From Candidatus Gastranaerophilales bacterium (GTDB taxonomy: Bacteria > Cyanobacteriota > Vampirovibrionia > Gastranaerophilales > Gastranaerophilaceae), in assembly GCA_947588785.1 (NCBI GenBank), contig CANPZN010000013.1, positions 1-32,432 of the forward strand: a stretch of DNA of 32,432 nucleotides, in the 5' to 3' direction. This document shows positions 1 to 8,184 of the stretch, piece by piece. The notes under the pieces are model-generated. The model did not search any database. It was given only the letters and a program-made list of their open reading frames with translations, and had not been told where the DNA came from. The translations under genes and the position numbers were made by a program. Position 1 is the first letter of the stretch. Every line of letters starts with the position of its first letter.

Positions 1-134
1 TAATTTTTTAAAACTTTAGTTTTTTATTTAAGGAAATTTTTAAATATGTCAAAAAGATTATAATTATTGGTTTTGAATGCTTCATAAAACTTAATATATT
101 TGCAGGAAAAATTTTCGGACAAAATTAATTTAAG
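1..134. other. Non-coding AT-rich left edge
   Basis: All frames are broken by stops and no RNA gene is recognisable. The only structure is at its right end, where an arm at about 107-122 can pair with the first 16 bases of the repeat element that starts at 135, leaving a loop of about 12 bases. Confidence 0.5.
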
Positions 135-290
135 TTGTCCGATAAAATTTTGTGCCAAGGAACGTTACAAAACGAACACTTGAAGCAAAAAGAGGGTCTG
201 AAAAGAGTGACAGCGTTAGCGATCGAATGATAAGATCCAAAACAGAAAATTTCAAGATATCAATCGGCAGGTTGTGAGAATAAATTAAAG
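135..290 (+). repeat. Dispersed intergenic element, copy E1
   Basis: This is one of six related intergenic elements in the window. Its 5' end reads TTGTCCGATAAAATTT and its 3' end GTTGTGAGAATAAATTAAAG. The stretch GGAACGTTACAAAACGAAC near the 5' end closely matches copy E3 (AGAACGTTACAAAGCGAAC), followed in both by a related TTGAAGC. The interior has the AGCG strings typical of the family. Its 3' end stops 3 bp from the stop codon of the hydrolase gene, and copy E2 lies inverted on that gene's other side. Function is unknown. Confidence 0.7.
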
Positions 291-293
291 TAT

Positions 294-1145
294 TTATTCT
301 TCTGATTTACTTATTTCTTCAAAAAATTTTAATACATCATTTATTTCTTCATGACTTGTTTCATGACCTATCGGATAAACTTTTGATGTAACATTGATAC
401 CAAGTTGTTTTGCTTTTGTTGTAAATGCTTGGGCATTTTGTATCCTAAATTCGTCGTCAGAAGAACCCACCCCAATAAAATAATTTACATCATTTTGTTT
501 ATTCGGTAAAATTCTTCCCCCGCTTGCTAAAACTGCACAAGCTTTTAGCATTTCAGGATGTAATAAAGAAAATCTTGCAGAAAACTGTGCCCCTGCTGAA
601 AATCCTAACATATACAATTTAGAATAATTTAATCCGTCTTCTTTTGCTGTATTTAACATCTCTATTAATGCATTACCTGACCAGGCTGCGGGGAATTGGT
701 AGCTTCGTCCTCTCATATATTCGCTGTCGCCTTCATATTGGAAGCTAGGGGCAAGTATTCCAAAACCATTCTTTTTTGCCATATTTAATATTTCATCAGT
801 TACAAAATCTTGTCCGTCCCCTGATTGTCCGGGTACACACACGATTACGGGAAATTGTACATCTGTATTTAATAATGATGAAGGAATATAATAAAAATAT
901 TTTAAGTTCATATTTACAGGATTATTTGTTGAAATATAGGCTACAACTTTTTTATCAAATTGTAATGGCTTAATATTGTTCTGTTTTGTAATATTATTTT
1001 GTTCTTCAGAATCATTTTTTTCTTCTGTATAATTTTCACCTTCAACTGTTGACATATTTAATGAGTATTCTTGCACTTGTGCATTTGAAGTATTTTGAAT
1101 ACAGCTTACAAATATAATAAATATAAATGTTAAATATTTTTTCAT
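294..1145 (-). CDS. Exported alpha/beta-hydrolase (esterase/depolymerase-like)
   Basis: A 283-residue serine hydrolase. The first 22 residues form a signal peptide. It may be a lipoprotein signal, with Cys15 following I-F-V-S, or it may be cleaved after TSNA. A low-complexity acidic/Asn linker (about 23-60) precedes the alpha/beta-hydrolase fold. The nucleophile elbow GFSAG is at 181-185 (Ser183), the likely acid is Asp230 or Asp231 in GSSDDEF, and the likely catalytic histidine is His261 in PIGHE, with His265 close by. The strand-plus-turn VIVCVPGQSGDGQDF (about 100-114) would form the oxyanion region. This order resembles the feruloyl esterase/PHB depolymerase and dienelactone hydrolase branch, acting outside the cytoplasm. 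Substrate is not inferable. The gene stands alone between two inverted copies of the intergenic repeat. Confidence 0.8.
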   Translation of the reverse strand: MKKYLTFIFIIFVSCIQNTSNAQVQEYSLNMSTVEGENYTEEKNDSEEQNNITKQNNIKPLQFDKKVVAYISTNNPVNMNLKYFYYIPSSLLNTDVQFPVIVCVPGQSGDGQDFVTDEILNMAKKNGFGILAPSFQYEGDSEYMRGRSYQFPAAWSGNALIEMLNTAKEDGLNYSKLYMLGFSAGAQFSARFSLLHPEMLKACAVLASGGRILPNKQNDVNYFIGVGSSDDEFRIQNAQAFTTKAKQLGINVTSKVYPIGHETSHEEINDVLKFFEEISKSEE

Positions 1146-1180
1146 TTTATCCTAATCTCAATTTTATATTAGTTTTAGTA

Positions 1181-1303
1181 TTTAATCTAGTGTCGCAACA
1201 TTACGCTTGCTCCTCGCAACCGTAAAGTTGCTCACCTTTTCAATACGCCACTCGCAAATTTTTACTCACACCTTCGGCTTATCGTAAAAATTTACTCGGA
1301 CAA
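1181..1303 (-). repeat. Dispersed intergenic element, copy E2
   Basis: Read on the minus strand, it starts TTGTCCGAGTAAATTT and ends ATGTTGCGACACTAG then ATTAAAT. Just inside the 3' end is GAGCAAGC, shared with E5 as the motif GCAAGC. The 3' end lies 35 bp upstream of the hydrolase ATG, so the element could form part of that gene's leader or promoter region. Confidence 0.75.
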
Positions 1304-1507
1304 TTTATTTCAGCAATTTTAATACTCAAATTATATTTCGTTTCAACTTTTTTAAATTTCGATTCATTATTTAGCCTTTATAACTTTTAAATCCAACGAA
1401 ATTTTCTTCAATACGCTTATTATATCTGTTAAATTATTATCTGTATAATTTTTAACATTTTTTAAAGTAAGGTATAAAATTAATAAATTTTTATTTATTA
1501 TATTATT
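1304..1507. other. AT-rich leader region of the uracil-DNA glycosylase gene
   Basis: The non-coding stretch 1146-1507 is made of copy E2 (1181-1303) and about 200 bp of very AT-rich DNA with frequent stops. A TATAAAATTAATA segment around 1472-1484 could supply a -10 box for the downstream gene. No convincing -35 box, ribosome binding site or RNA structure was seen. Confidence 0.35.
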
Positions 1508-2086
1508 ATGTACAATGAACTTGAAGAAATAAAAGAACATTGTTTACAATGTAAAAAATGTTCTTTATATAAGACCAGGACAAATATAGTATTTTCATCA
1601 GGTATACCAAATAATAAACTTATGCTGGTCGGAGAAGCACCGGGATATTGGGAAGATCAAAAAGCGGAACCTTTTGTTGGGAAAGCTGGTCAGTTATTAG
1701 ATAAAATATTTGAATGTGTTGGGTTTTCAAGAAAAAATGATATTTATATTTGTAATACGATAAAATGCAGACCGCCTGAAAATCGGGATCCTTTACCTGA
1801 AGAAAAGGCTGCGTGTAAAGAATATTTGGATAAACAATTAGAAATTTTACAACCTAAGATTATATTGATTTGCGGACGTGTCGCTTTAAATACGTTTTTA
1901 CCTGATAAATCAAGTATTACAAAAGTCAGAGGACAGTGGTTTGATGGACCTTACGGTTCTAAAATGATGCCTATTTTTCATCCGTCATATCTTTTAAGAA
2001 ATGATTCCCGAGAAAAAGGAAGTCCAAAATGGTTGATGTGGCAAGATATTAAAGAAATAAGAAGAGTTTATGATGAAATTAAATAA
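1508..2086 (+). CDS. Family 4 uracil-DNA glycosylase (iron-sulphur)
   Basis: A 192-residue enzyme that removes uracil from DNA, the first step of base excision repair. All family 4 hallmarks are present: the active-site motif GEAPG at 42-46, the GKAGQLLD segment at 58-65, the second motif HPSYLLR at 158-164, and four cysteines that would bind a 4Fe-4S cluster (Cys15 and Cys18, Cys87 in IKCRPPENR, and Cys103). Length is normal for the family. The ATG has no clear Shine-Dalgarno sequence, but a later start would cost the first cluster cysteines. The 3' end overlaps the next gene by 17 bp, suggesting co-transcription and translational coupling. Confidence 0.93.
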   Translation: MYNELEEIKEHCLQCKKCSLYKTRTNIVFSSGIPNNKLMLVGEAPGYWEDQKAEPFVGKAGQLLDKIFECVGFSRKNDIYICNTIKCRPPENRDPLPEEKAACKEYLDKQLEILQPKIILICGRVALNTFLPDKSSITKVRGQWFDGPYGSKMMPIFHPSYLLRNDSREKGSPKWLMWQDIKEIRRVYDEIK

Positions 2087-3038
2087 ATTTTTTATATATT
2101 TATTTTCTGTTCTTATCTGTTTATTTCTGTTTATGGTTATTTATTCTTGTTTTATAGTTCCTAAAAGTATTGTATTAAATGAGCAAGATTTATATTTACC
2201 TAATTGGAACAGATATCATAATGGACTTAAAATAGCTGTTTTATCTGATTTTCATATCGGACGTCTTGGAATAGATGAAAGACAATTGCAAAAAATTGTT
2301 GATAAAACAAATGAACAAAATCCTGATTTAATATTATTATTGGGGGATTATGATTCTTTAGGTATATATTATTCAAAAACAAAACCTGAAAATATCTCTA
2401 ATATATTATCTCAATTTAAAGCAAAATATGGAGTATATACTGTTTTGGGGAATCATGATTATGATAAAAAAATGCCTATAAAGCCTATTATTGAAAGAAC
2501 TGATATAAAATTATTGGAGGATAATTCCGTAACATTAAATATTGACTCTAAACCGCTTATTCTCTATGGAGTAAGAGATTTTTGGCATTATGATTTTAAT
2601 GAAAATTTTATTAATAAAAATAATTCTGATTCAAGTATTTTGTTGACTCATAATCCTGATATTTTCCCATTATTACATAAAAATATATCATTAACATTAG
2701 CCGGGCATACTCATGGAGGTCAAATTTATTTACCTTTTCTTGGCGGAATGTTTTGTTCATCTGTATATGAACAAAGGTATATAAAGGGATATATTGTTGA
2801 AAATAATAAACATCTTTTTGTTTCCAGCGGGATAGGTAATATTGGCCCTGCCAGATTTGGAAATCTTCCGGAAATAGTAATATTGAATTTATATTCTCAA
2901 GATAGTTTCCCCGAAGAAAAAATTGTTAATACGAAACCAAGAAAGGGGTTTAGTAAATTAGATACTATTCCGTTTAAATTTATTGATCATATAAGAGAAA
3001 ATTATAAACCTATTTCAATAAAGTATTTATATTTATAG
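2070..3038 (+). CDS. Membrane-anchored metallophosphoesterase (YkuE/YaeI-like)
   Basis: A 322-residue calcineurin-fold phosphoesterase. One N-terminal transmembrane segment (about 8-30) anchors it, with the catalytic domain following. Dimetal ligands are visible in the expected order: SDFH (Asp60, His62), GDYD (Asp93), GNHD (Asn128, His129, Asp130), THNPD (His194) and AGHTHGGQ (His213, His215). In the YkuE/YaeI/LpxG-like branch, substrates include lipid-linked pyrophosphates such as UDP-diacylglucosamine, but the exact substrate cannot be read here. The gene starts inside the glycosylase gene; the first two codons are both ATG, so either may be used. The C-terminal 40 residues are a polar extension past the usual SGIGNIGPARFGNLPE ending of the domain. 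Confidence 0.87.
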   Translation: MMKLNKFFIYLFSVLICLFLFMVIYSCFIVPKSIVLNEQDLYLPNWNRYHNGLKIAVLSDFHIGRLGIDERQLQKIVDKTNEQNPDLILLLGDYDSLGIYYSKTKPENISNILSQFKAKYGVYTVLGNHDYDKKMPIKPIIERTDIKLLEDNSVTLNIDSKPLILYGVRDFWHYDFNENFINKNNSDSSILLTHNPDIFPLLHKNISLTLAGHTHGGQIYLPFLGGMFCSSVYEQRYIKGYIVENNKHLFVSSGIGNIGPARFGNLPEIVILNLYSQDSFPEEKIVNTKPRKGFSKLDTIPFKFIDHIRENYKPISIKYLYL

Positions 3039-3141
3039 TTGTATGCTGTATTCATATTTTAAATTTTTTATAGTATTATAGAGATGTTTAGGTTATTTTT
3101 TTATCTGAATGTAAAGTTTGCAGTTAATATAAGATTATTTT

Positions 3142-4167
3142 ATGTTTTTTAATAAAGAGTATGTAAAAAATTGTTTGAAGTATCCCTTTTCTTCCGAATC
3201 GAGAAAATTTATAAGAAATTATAAGAATACAAATTTTAAATTAATAATGACCTTACTTGTAAAAGATGAAGAAGAAATTATTGAACAAAATATTCGTATT
3301 CATAAAGCATTAGGAGTAGATGGGTTTATTGTTACCAGCCATAATTCTATCGATAAAACAAATGAAATATTAGAAAAATTGAAAAAAGAAGGTTTAGTTT
3401 TAGAAATAATTTATGAAACTTCCAAAGTTTTTGCCCAGGATAAATTTTGTAATAAAATGATAAAACTGGCTAAAAATAAATATAGAGCTGATTGGATAAT
3501 AAGTGCCGATGCGGATGAAATATATTGTCCTGTTCCTTTAGCCGTTAAAACTTCATCTTATTATCAGCAAAATATGACAAATAATGATCAATTGCCAATT
3601 TATAACCTTAAGGATTGTATTGCTGAGTATGAAAAATATGGAATAAATGTTTTGTTGATAAATCCTATGACATTCTTTCCCGATGGAAGAAAAAATTATA
3701 TGTCTTGTCCTTATTTTTTATCACGAAGTATTAATTTTGATTCTTGTTTAAAAGATGAAAAAACTGATATCTCATCTTTTGTAAATTTTTTATATCAAGA
3801 TTTCAAGAAAGTTATTTTTAAATCATCAGGATTTAAAAAAATTGCTGTCGGTAATCATAGTGTTAAAATGAAGAATAAAAAAATAGTTCCTTGTGCAAAT
3901 ATAAAATTTTTTCATTATCATATAAAAAATTATGAAGGATTTATAAAAAGAGCTCAACGTTGGCAGAATTTTGCAAATACTTTACCCAAAGGAAATGGAA
4001 CTCAAGAATTATTTTATGTAGATTTATATAAAAATGGTAAATTAAAAGAATTTTATGATTCTTTGTTTAATGAAAATATATGTTCTAAACTTCAACAAGA
4101 AGGTATTATTGTAATTGATAAAAGTATTTCTTATCTTATTGAAAAAATCAAATTACTTTATCAATGA
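3142..4167 (+). CDS. Glycosyltransferase family 2-like protein (Glyco_tranf_2_4 type)
   Basis: A 341-residue cytoplasmic protein. A GT-A-like domain begins with LIMTLLVKDEEEIIEQNI (34-51), continues with a GVDGFIVTSHNSIDKT nucleotide-binding strand (58-73) and reaches the metal-binding motif SADADEIY (121-128), which stands in for the DxD motif. This arrangement is typical of the glycosyltransferase 2-like proteins of Pfam Glyco_tranf_2_4, often found in cell-surface polysaccharide work. A conserved FHYHIKNYEGF segment follows in the C-terminal half. Acceptor and donor sugars are unknown. It lies 103 bp after the phosphoesterase and its last 15 bp overlap the convergent glycogen synthase gene. 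Confidence 0.8.
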   Translation: MFFNKEYVKNCLKYPFSSESRKFIRNYKNTNFKLIMTLLVKDEEEIIEQNIRIHKALGVDGFIVTSHNSIDKTNEILEKLKKEGLVLEIIYETSKVFAQDKFCNKMIKLAKNKYRADWIISADADEIYCPVPLAVKTSSYYQQNMTNNDQLPIYNLKDCIAEYEKYGINVLLINPMTFFPDGRKNYMSCPYFLSRSINFDSCLKDEKTDISSFVNFLYQDFKKVIFKSSGFKKIAVGNHSVKMKNKKIVPCANIKFFHYHIKNYEGFIKRAQRWQNFANTLPKGNGTQELFYVDLYKNGKLKEFYDSLFNENICSKLQQEGIIVIDKSISYLIEKIKLLYQ

Positions 4168-5598
4168 TTTATATATTTCCATATATTGTTTACAGCTTTT
4201 GTGCCAATCAAAATTAGCAGACATTGCATTTCTAATCAAATTTTGCCATTCATTTTTGTTCTTATATGTGTCTATGGCATATTGAATTGTATTTAGCATT
4301 TCTTGGGCATTATAATTATAAAATTTAAATCCGTTCGCATTTACATTCGGGTAAGAATTTATTGTATCATCTAATCCACCCGTTGCTCTTACTATAGGAA
4401 TTGTTCCGTATTTTAATGCTATTAATTGAGATAGCCCGCAAGGTTCAAACCTTGAAGGCATTAAAAACATATCGGATCCAGCATAAATTCTATTGCAAAT
4501 ATCAGGACGATATTCTATTCTTGCTCTTATATTAGGCGAATTATAACTCAACCATACAAAGAAATCTTCATATCTTTTTTCGCCTGTTCCTAATATAATA
4601 ATATCTGCTTCAAGTTCTTTTAATTCATTTTCTATACATTTTAATAAATCTATTCCTTTTTGCTCTACAAGTCTTGAAATTATAGCTATTAAAGGACGAT
4701 CTTTTTTATAATTAAGCCAGTAATCTTTAATAATATCTTTTTTACATTTCTCTTTTTCATTTATATTTTCAAAATTATAGTTATATTTTATTAATTTATC
4801 GGTTTCAGGATTAAATTCTTCATAATCTATTCCGTTTAAAATACCACTTAATTTATATTCATTGTTTCTTAAAGTCCAATCTAAACCTTCGCCCATATCA
4901 TAAGTTAGAATTTCTTTTGCATATTTTGGAGAAACAGCAATAATTTTATCAGAATAATTAATTGCTCCTTTCATCCAATTTAATAGGCCAAAGTGTTCAA
5001 GTCCGTATGGATGATATACTTCTTCTGCATTTATACCGGCAAAATCAAGAATTTCTTTAAAATATTTCCCTTGATAGGCTAAATTATGAACAGAAAAAAC
5101 AGTTTTTGCATTTTTAAAAAAATCATCATTTTTATATGTTGTCTTTAACCAAACAGGAATCATTGCAGTATGCCAGTCATTACAATGTATTATATCTGCT
5201 TTAAAATTGAGTAATTTAGAATATTCCAGTATCGCTTTTGAAAAACATATAAATCGTTCTTGTTCATACCAACTGTCTATATTTGCAGGATATACACTGT
5301 TAAAACAAGAGTAAAATTTAGGATTATCTATAAAAAATACATTTATGTTCGTATTCGGCAATTTGCACATTTTTAGTGTAAACACATATTGAGCCGTTCC
5401 AAAATACAATCTTAAATGTGAATTTTCCAGTTCTTTTATTTTATATTTTTTTTGATCTATACTTCCTATCAACGGAGTAAATATAGCAATTTCGGTATTA
5501 TCCTGCTGAATATATTTTGGTAGTGAACCCATTACATCAGCAAGTCCTCCTACTTTTGTAAATGGTGCAACTTCAAATGCTGCATATAATATTTTCAT
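4153..5598 (-). CDS. glgA: Glycogen synthase (ADP-glucose, GT5)
   Basis: Transfers glucose from ADP-glucose to growing alpha-1,4-glucan chains. The 481-residue product starts with the family-typical MKILYAAFEVAPFTKVGG; Lys15-Val-Gly-Gly is the ADP-glucose binding loop. Other landmarks are HCNDWH (138-143), HNLAYQG (171-177), NGID (255-258), ISRLVEQKG (307-315) and SRFEPCGL (382-389). I chose the internal ATG at 5598 over a 13-codon longer reading because it has AGAGG six to seven bases upstream, gives the canonical N-terminus and avoids overlap with ruvA. It is the last gene of a TPR-ruvA-glgA operon, 13 bp after ruvA. No other glycogen gene is in the window. Confidence 0.95.
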   Translation of the reverse strand: MKILYAAFEVAPFTKVGGLADVMGSLPKYIQQDNTEIAIFTPLIGSIDQKKYKIKELENSHLRLYFGTAQYVFTLKMCKLPNTNINVFFIDNPKFYSCFNSVYPANIDSWYEQERFICFSKAILEYSKLLNFKADIIHCNDWHTAMIPVWLKTTYKNDDFFKNAKTVFSVHNLAYQGKYFKEILDFAGINAEEVYHPYGLEHFGLLNWMKGAINYSDKIIAVSPKYAKEILTYDMGEGLDWTLRNNEYKLSGILNGIDYEEFNPETDKLIKYNYNFENINEKEKCKKDIIKDYWLNYKKDRPLIAIISRLVEQKGIDLLKCIENELKELEADIIILGTGEKRYEDFFVWLSYNSPNIRARIEYRPDICNRIYAGSDMFLMPSRFEPCGLSQLIALKYGTIPIVRATGGLDDTINSYPNVNANGFKFYNYNAQEMLNTIQYAIDTYKNKNEWQNLIRNAMSANFDWHKSCKQYMEIYKSLIK

Positions 5599-5611
5599 AA
5601 TCTGCCTCTTT

Positions 5612-6244
5612 TTATACCATTTTTGAAAGTAACTCAAGTGATGATTTAAGTATATCTTCTGTTTTGGTATTCGTTTTTTGATGCTTTATTACTTCTTTTA
5701 TTGCACTTTTCGCTTCATTAATGCTGTATCCTAAAGAAATTAAGATACTTTGTACTTCAATTATAGTTTCTTGATCTGTTTCTTTTGTTATTTCTATATC
5801 TGAAATATCATCAGGTTTTATATTTGACCAGTTTATTAACTTATCTTTCAATTCAAGTATTATTTTTTGTGCAACTTTAGCTCCTACACCTTTTGCTCTT
5901 GATAATTCTTTAAAATCTTCCCGAATCATTATATCTACTAATTCTGTTATTGAAAATTCATCTAAAATCAGAAGAGCAAGCTTTATTCCTATCCCGGATA
6001 CACTTTGCAATATATTAAAAATATCACGCTCTTCTTTTGTTATAAATCCGGTTAGTGTCATTGAGTCTTCCTTATGGCTTAAGGAAACATAAATTTTTAT
6101 TTCTTCTTCATCTTTAAGGTTTTCAATAGTTCTTTTTCCTGTGTTAACCGTATAACCGATATTGTTTACTTCGATTACTATATGAGAACCTCTGTATGAA
6201 TTTAGCTGTTTTGAAATCAAATACCCTTTTAAATAGTCATACAT
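5612..6244 (-). CDS. ruvA: Holliday junction branch-migration protein RuvA
   Basis: A 210-residue DNA-binding subunit that tetramerises on four-way junctions and recruits the RuvB motor. The N-terminal OB fold (about 1-64) begins MYDYLKGYLI. Two helix-hairpin-helix motifs follow, around SVSGIGIKLA (81-90) and RAKGVGAKVAQKI (116-128). After a flexible acidic linker (about 141-155), the C-terminal three-helix domain (about 157-205) would bind RuvB. RuvB and RuvC are not nearby. The start codon lies 1 bp after the stop of the TPR gene, so translation is probably coupled. Confidence 0.94.
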   Translation of the reverse strand: MYDYLKGYLISKQLNSYRGSHIVIEVNNIGYTVNTGKRTIENLKDEEEIKIYVSLSHKEDSMTLTGFITKEERDIFNILQSVSGIGIKLALLILDEFSITELVDIMIREDFKELSRAKGVGAKVAQKIILELKDKLINWSNIKPDDISDIEITKETDQETIIEVQSILISLGYSINEAKSAIKEVIKHQKTNTKTEDILKSSLELLSKMV

Positions 6245-6245
6245 A

Positions 6246-6830
6246 TTATAAATCTTCTTTATCTTTTAAGTTATTATACATGCTTAGTGCTTCTTTTGCT
6301 TCTTTTATGTTATTTAAATTCTTATATACAATTGCTAAATTGTAATAAAATTTTGCTTCATTATTTTTTAATTTTATTGCTTTTTGTAATGCTTCTTTTG
6401 CTTCTTTAAATTCTTTTTGATAAATGTATGCACATCCTAAATTGTAATAATAAAATGGAAAGTCTTTTTTATATTTTATTGCTGTTTTATATTCTTGTAT
6501 TGCTTTATTATATTTTTTTTCTTTTAAGTATAAATTTGCTAAATTATAGTGGGCTTTATCGAAATCAGGCTTCATTAAAATTGATTTTTGAAAGAAATAT
6601 GCGGCATTCATATCATTATTGAAATCTTGAGAAAGATTACCAAGCAGATACCATAATTCATAATCTCTTTCTTCTTCTGTTATTGTTGAAATCATATTGT
6701 ATGCTTCTTGCAGATTGTTTGAATTATATACAGCAAAAATTTCTTTTTTGCGTTCTTCAATAGATTGTCCAGCTTGGCAATTATTGTTTATAAAAATTAG
6801 TATTATTAAAAATAAAAATATTTTTTTCAT
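6246..6830 (-). CDS. Exported TPR-repeat protein
   Basis: A 194-residue protein with a signal peptide (MKKIFLFLIILIFINNNCQA) and about four tetratricopeptide repeats filling most of the mature chain. Clear examples are AHYNLANLYLKEKKYNKAI and YYNLGCAYIYQKEFKEA, with the A/G-Y/F-A periodicity of TPR helices. TPRs bind partner proteins, so a periplasmic scaffolding role is likely but unspecified. I start it at the ATG at 6830, not at a TTG four codons upstream, because this begins directly with a normal Lys-rich signal peptide. It heads an operon with ruvA and glgA, an odd functional mix suggesting the linkage is positional. Confidence 0.8.
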   Translation of the reverse strand: MKKIFLFLIILIFINNNCQAGQSIEERKKEIFAVYNSNNLQEAYNMISTITEEERDYELWYLLGNLSQDFNNDMNAAYFFQKSILMKPDFDKAHYNLANLYLKEKKYNKAIQEYKTAIKYKKDFPFYYYNLGCAYIYQKEFKEAKEALQKAIKLKNNEAKFYYNLAIVYKNLNNIKEAKEALSMYNNLKDKEDL

Positions 6831-7026
6831 AATTCTACCCAAAAATATTATAGTTTAATTATTAAAATCTTTCTATTTAGAATTGTAAAATTTTATAACA
6901 ATTAATATAATTTATTAAAATTATGAGTAAAAGAATTACTTTATAATAATATAAAGTTACTTAAATTGTATAAAATACTGAAATGAAAAACTGATTTAGG
7001 TAATCGGGATATAGAATAAGGCAGAT

Positions 7027-7929
7027 ATGATCAGTTTAGACATAGATTTCTCATATTTAAACAGATGCTTTAATATTGGGTATGATCTTCTTGAAAAGTA
7101 CCGTAATAAAAGCATTACTGAAATTATGGAAATTGAAGCACATAATGGTAATTCAAAAGCTGCTCAATTTTTAACTAAAATAACCAGTGATCCTGAAGAA
7201 TTAGCTAAACTTTTTAATCTCGTTGATCCAAAAAATCGTTATATGATTCTTATGCATATGAATGAAGATGATTTAATGGATGTTATGCTATATTTGGAAC
7301 CTCAACAGTTGGTTTTAGGTTTAAGTGTTTTAAATACTGATGTTATATTGAATCTTATGATGAAGCTTGAACCTGAATGTTTAGCTACTGTTGTTCTTGA
7401 AAAAATGTCTGCTGACATGTTTGTTGAAAAATTGCCTCAAAAATATTTAGATGAATTTCTTACATCTAATGAAATAGATAAGAGTATTATTTTAAAATCA
7501 ATGGAAAATGTTGATGAAGATCAATTGCAGAAAATGATGGAAAATTATACAGGTGAATCTTGTTATGAAAATAGAGAAAACATTATTTCTAAATTATCTT
7601 CATTAGACGATGATAAATTTAAAAATGCTTTATTATCATTTGAACCTAAAGGAAAAAAACAATTAACTATTAGTATTTTACAAAAAAAACCTAACTTATT
7701 TGAAAAGTTTTCACCTGAAGCAATGGTATATCCTTTTTCAAAAATGCAAAAAGACGATGTTTTAAAATCTTTGACTGTATTAGATACAAAAGATTTATTA
7801 CCAATGGTGGAAGATTTACCTCAAAAAATTATGGCATTAATCGCAACTCAAATAGATGCTGATAAATTTGCAAAAATTTTGTGTAGAAATTTTGCGGATA
7901 TTATTACTAATTGCGGTATTGATTTATAA
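7027..7929 (+). CDS. All-helical repeat protein resembling MgtE N-domain/FliG folds
   Basis: A 300-residue cytoplasmic protein without signal peptide or membrane segments. It is made of short helical repeats with a Leu-x-Pro turn, such as LFNLVDPKNRYMILMHMN, MLYLEPQQLVLGLSVL and LMMKLEPECLATVVLEKM. This periodicity resembles the superhelical intracellular N-domain of MgtE magnesium channels and the related FliG middle domain, but no CBS or transmembrane channel part follows. The start is supported by AAGG eight bases before the ATG. It stands alone between a divergent operon and a repeat element with terminator. Function is unknown; family membership is a fold-level guess. Confidence 0.65.
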   Translation: MISLDIDFSYLNRCFNIGYDLLEKYRNKSITEIMEIEAHNGNSKAAQFLTKITSDPEELAKLFNLVDPKNRYMILMHMNEDDLMDVMLYLEPQQLVLGLSVLNTDVILNLMMKLEPECLATVVLEKMSADMFVEKLPQKYLDEFLTSNEIDKSIILKSMENVDEDQLQKMMENYTGESCYENRENIISKLSSLDDDKFKNALLSFEPKGKKQLTISILQKKPNLFEKFSPEAMVYPFSKMQKDDVLKSLTVLDTKDLLPMVEDLPQKIMALIATQIDADKFAKILCRNFADIITNCGIDL

Positions 7930-7936
7930 TTTATAT

Positions 7937-8137
7937 TTTATGTGTCGTAACTTTGTGCTTGTTGTCTTGAATTTTCCTTTCTCACACTTTGCTTCGCTAC
8001 GGATACAGGCTCATTGATTTCGCCTATCGGCTTAATAATTCGCTTTGTATCGCTCGAGTGCATACAGACTCACAATTTTAACTTCGCTTCAAATGTTCGC
8101 TTTGTAACGTTCTTTATCTCAAGATTTTCTCGAACAA
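7937..8137 (-). repeat. Dispersed intergenic element, copy E3
   Basis: The longest copy (about 201 bp). On the minus strand it begins TTGTTCGAGAAAATCTTG, then AGAACGTTACAAAGCGAAC (shared nearly exactly with E1), and ends AAAGTTACGACACAT. Near its 3' end AGAAAGGAAAATTCAAGAC also occurs in copy E4. The interior is rich in AGCGA and AAGCGAA strings. It lies downstream of the large EF-hand gene on the same strand, with its 3' end 7 bp from the stop of the convergent helical-repeat gene. Confidence 0.78.
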
Positions 8138-8165
8138 AAAAGAGCCATTTTTGAATGGCTCTTTT
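8137..8165. terminator. Bidirectional intrinsic terminator
   Basis: A perfect 12-bp stem (AAAAGAGCCATT at 8137-8148, complement at 8154-8165) with a 5-base TTTTG loop. Runs of A before and T after the GC core make it usable on both strands. It lies 20 bp past the stop of the large EF-hand gene on the minus strand and after the helical-repeat gene on the plus strand. Its first base touches the 5' end of element E3. Confidence 0.85.
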
Positions 8166-8184
8166 GAAATAAAAACAGTTTATA

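Noticed and set aside
4153-4167. 15-bp convergent overlap of the glycosyltransferase and glgA ends, checked for a palindrome like that at trmFO
   Set aside because: The overlap is not palindromic and the two C-termini differ.
5599-5637. Longer N-terminus for glycogen synthase
   Set aside because: It would overlap ruvA, is not typical of the family, and the internal ATG has its own AGAGG ribosome binding site.
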